43,575 bases of DNA from Oceanospirillaceae bacterium. GTDB lineage: Bacteria > Pseudomonadota > Gammaproteobacteria > Pseudomonadales > Balneatricaceae. The first letter of the stretch is position 1; every line of letters begins with the position of its first letter. The stretch covers positions 1 to 43,575 of the forward strand of contig DPHD01000047.1 of assembly GCA_003523085.1 (NCBI GenBank), written 5' to 3'. The notes under the pieces were generated by a model. That model ran no database searches. It saw only the letters and a list, made by a program, of their open reading frames with translations, and was not told the origin of the DNA. This document shows, piece after piece, positions 41,959 to 43,575 of this stretch. A program made the position numbers and the translations under genes.

Positions 41959-42129
41959 TTACTGATGCTCAACCTCTGCTCTTTCCTCTGCGTTATAGGA
42001 CACCACTAGTGGCACTATTAGCATGGCTGTCATAACCCAAAAGCATACCGCCATACCCATGGGGCTGTCGGCGAAGGTGAAAATAGCTTCTGCACCTTCC
42101 CAGCTAGTAATTGGTGATGAATTAATCAT
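41959..42129 (-). CDS. Small single-span membrane protein downstream of amt
   Basis: A 56-residue open frame that starts at ATG 42129 with AAGAGGA nine bases upstream and ends TAA. A polar N-terminus (MINSSPITSWEGAEAIF) is followed by one long hydrophobic span (MGMAVCFWVMTAMLIVPLVVSY, about 24-45) and a short acidic tail (NAEERAEVEHQ). It reads the same way as amt and begins 76 bases after the amt stop, so the two are probably one transcript, which ends at the symmetrical terminator beyond. I do not recognise the family. It may be a small partner or stability factor of the ammonium channel; that is inference from position. Confidence 0.6.
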   Translation of the reverse strand: MINSSPITSWEGAEAIFTFADSPMGMAVCFWVMTAMLIVPLVVSYNAEERAEVEHQ

Positions 42130-42155
42130 TATACAATCCTCTTATTGTTATGGGT

Positions 42156-42198
42156 TTCAAGCCAAGCCCTAACCCGCAAAGGCAAGGCTTAGCTTGAA
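42156..42198 (-). other. Hairpin between amt and the small downstream gene
   Basis: TTCAAGC (42156-42162) pairs with GCTTGAA (42192-42198) and AAGCC (42164-42168) with GGCTT (42186-42190), with one mismatch between the stems. It begins eight bases after the amt stop on the minus strand, with no T-run. It could protect the 3' end of amt mRNA or set the ratio of the two proteins. Confidence 0.5.
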
Positions 42199-42205
42199 CA
42201 TGACC

Positions 42206-43519
42206 CTAGTGAGAGCGAATCTCTTCTGGGTAAGCAATACCTTCCAACTCGTGATCCATACCGTCACGCTGTACGCCGTCACCAGCGCGAAGAATGCCTG
42301 CCTTGTTAAACAGCCAAGACAATACATAACCAGGAATGAAACCTGTCGCAATCATCACAGCAGCGCCAACAATCTGGCCCATCATGCTGATAGAAGGTAC
42401 GTCAAAACCATCCCAAGAACTAAAGCCTGGGTAACCGCCTAGGAAGATACCCACAGCTAATAGACCCCAAACTCCACAAATACCGTGTACGGAAACCGCG
42501 CCTACGGCGTCGTCGATGCCCATTTTTTCGATTTGCTTAGCCGCCCAAGGACCTAAGTAACCACCGACAAAGGCGATAGCAAAGGCTAGTGGTGGATACC
42601 ACAAGTCAAGGCCAGCTGCTGCTGAGATAACACCACACAAAGCACCAGACATCATCCAGAAAGGATCGCGGGTACAAGCGTAACAACCGATGATACCACC
42701 AGCAACAGCCATTAACGTGTTGAATAGGTACGCAGAAAGGGTAGTCGGACCACCGTAGATGTTCACCCAACCGCCATTGGTGCCGTAGTTATACAACACA
42801 CAAGCGCCGATGAAGCCGAAGAAACCTACAACGATTAGCATCAAACCAGTAATGGTCATAGGCAAGCTGTGGCCACGGATAACGTTAGCACTGCCGTCGG
42901 CATTAAACTTACCGATACGTGGGCCAAGGTTGATCAATACACCTAAGGCGAAGAAGCCAGAGATAGTATGTACCACACCCGATGCTACAGCGTCATGATA
43001 ACCCCATTCGGTGACTAACCAACCGGCTGGATGCCAGCCCCAAGAGGCTGCCAAGTTCCAAACAACAGAACCTAAGATAACCGCTAGCACAACGAAAGAC
43101 GCCATGCGAATACGCTCGATAACCGCACCGGACAAAATCGAAGCCGTAGTACAAGCAAACAGAGTGAAAGCACCCCAGAATACGCCTGTGGCTTGGTCTG
43201 CCATGTTAGGTCCCATGATCGCCGACATAGGTAAACCAAACTCGCCCCAAACTGGGTCGTAGGTAAAGCCCTGCCACATGGACAAGTAGATCAACCAGCC
43301 GAACATGTAAAAGGTAGGAATCATAAACGCGAACGCGAGAATGTTTTTAGTACCTGATGCCAATGAGTGTTTAACTCGCGAGGCGCCCATCTCGTACATG
43401 AGAAAGCCCGCGTGAATCAAAATCATTATGGCGGTACACCAATAATAAAAAATTTCGAGGTTAGTGTTGCTTAAACCTTGCAACGCCTCTATTGCTGCCT
43501 GCATTTCTTCAGGAGTCAT
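42206..43519 (-). CDS. amt: Ammonium transporter
   Basis: A 437-residue membrane channel of the Amt family with about eleven hydrophobic helices. The pore twin histidines are His184 (SGVVHTISGF) and His345 (AVSVHGICGVWG). MTPEEMQAAIEALQG at the start is short and carries no clear signal peptide. The ATG has GGAGGGAG upstream. The promoter lies mostly beyond the window end; no sigma-54 element is visible in the 56 bases available. amt usually shares an operon with glnK, which here lies at 12201-12539. Confidence 0.95.
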   Translation of the reverse strand: MTPEEMQAAIEALQGLSNTNLEIFYYWCTAIMILIHAGFLMYEMGASRVKHSLASGTKNILAFAFMIPTFYMFGWLIYLSMWQGFTYDPVWGEFGLPMSAIMGPNMADQATGVFWGAFTLFACTTASILSGAVIERIRMASFVVLAVILGSVVWNLAASWGWHPAGWLVTEWGYHDAVASGVVHTISGFFALGVLINLGPRIGKFNADGSANVIRGHSLPMTITGLMLIVVGFFGFIGACVLYNYGTNGGWVNIYGGPTTLSAYLFNTLMAVAGGIIGCYACTRDPFWMMSGALCGVISAAAGLDLWYPPLAFAIAFVGGYLGPWAAKQIEKMGIDDAVGAVSVHGICGVWGLLAVGIFLGGYPGFSSWDGFDVPSISMMGQIVGAAVMIATGFIPGYVLSWLFNKAGILRAGDGVQRDGMDHELEGIAYPEEIRSH

Positions 43520-43575
43520 TGTCTCCCTCCATTTTGTTGTTATTTTTAAGTACTAGCGCATCAACTATGCGATGG

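Noticed and set aside
43520..43575. Sigma-54 promoter for amt
   Set aside because: No GG-N10-GC pair in the 56 bases present; the promoter may lie beyond the window. A short CGCAT/ATGCG hairpin there proves nothing.
1..43575. CRISPR array
   Set aside because: No regularly spaced repeats and no cas genes anywhere in the window.

Overview
The window looks like the chromosome of a marine gammaproteobacterium related to Oceanospirillales/Pseudomonadales. This rests on recalled gene order rather than a search. Neighbourhoods typical of that group are cytochrome c5 - rep - comM - glnK, nrdR - ribD - ribB - ribH - nusB - thiL - pgpA, gshA - tex, pckA - hslO - hslR, and rpmB - rpmG - radC. A trimethylamine monooxygenase gene supports a marine, methylamine-using lifestyle.

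Region 1 (1-6634) is a compact integrative element in a tRNA-Arg(CCG) gene. A 25-bp direct repeat copying the tRNA 3' end lies at the first base of the window and again at 6610-6634, inside the intact tRNA. Between the copies are a tyrosine integrase beside the tRNA, a RepL-like winged-helix protein, a small ribbon-helix-helix protein, a serine recombinase and one large cargo gene. The cargo is an LTA-synthase-type phosphoglycerol transferase with its catalytic residues in place. DNA here is visibly AT-richer than the rest.

Region 2 (6690-20122) holds cytochrome c5, a DMT permease, Rep helicase, ComM, and P-II protein GlnK behind a clear sigma-54 promoter with an NtrC-like box. It continues with DsbB and the riboflavin/NusB/ThiL/PgpA operon read leftward from nrdR. 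The ribB gene is a RibBX-type fusion whose GTP cyclohydrolase-like half lacks the zinc cysteines, and ribE is absent. A RelE/ParE-type toxin-antitoxin pair sits just upstream of nrdR, followed by a second DMT permease.

Region 3 (20124-35594) is mostly housekeeping: gshA, tex, pckA, hslO, hslR, trxB, a PuuD-like membrane domain without cytochrome, an FKBP isomerase, yheS, a zinc-independent-type hemB, radA, a rimJ-like acetyltransferase, and rpmG/rpmB without zinc cysteines.

Region 4 (35767-43575) has radC, a PAS histidine kinase/FixJ-type regulator pair, tmm with a dyad in its leader, a fumarylacetoacetase-family hydrolase, malate dehydrogenase, and amt followed by an unlisted 56-residue membrane protein. 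GlnK and Amt, usually one operon, are about 30 kb apart here.

The points most worth following are the tRNA-Arg element with its envelope-modifying cargo, the tmm/two-component neighbourhood, the split glnK/amt pair, and the small protein after amt.
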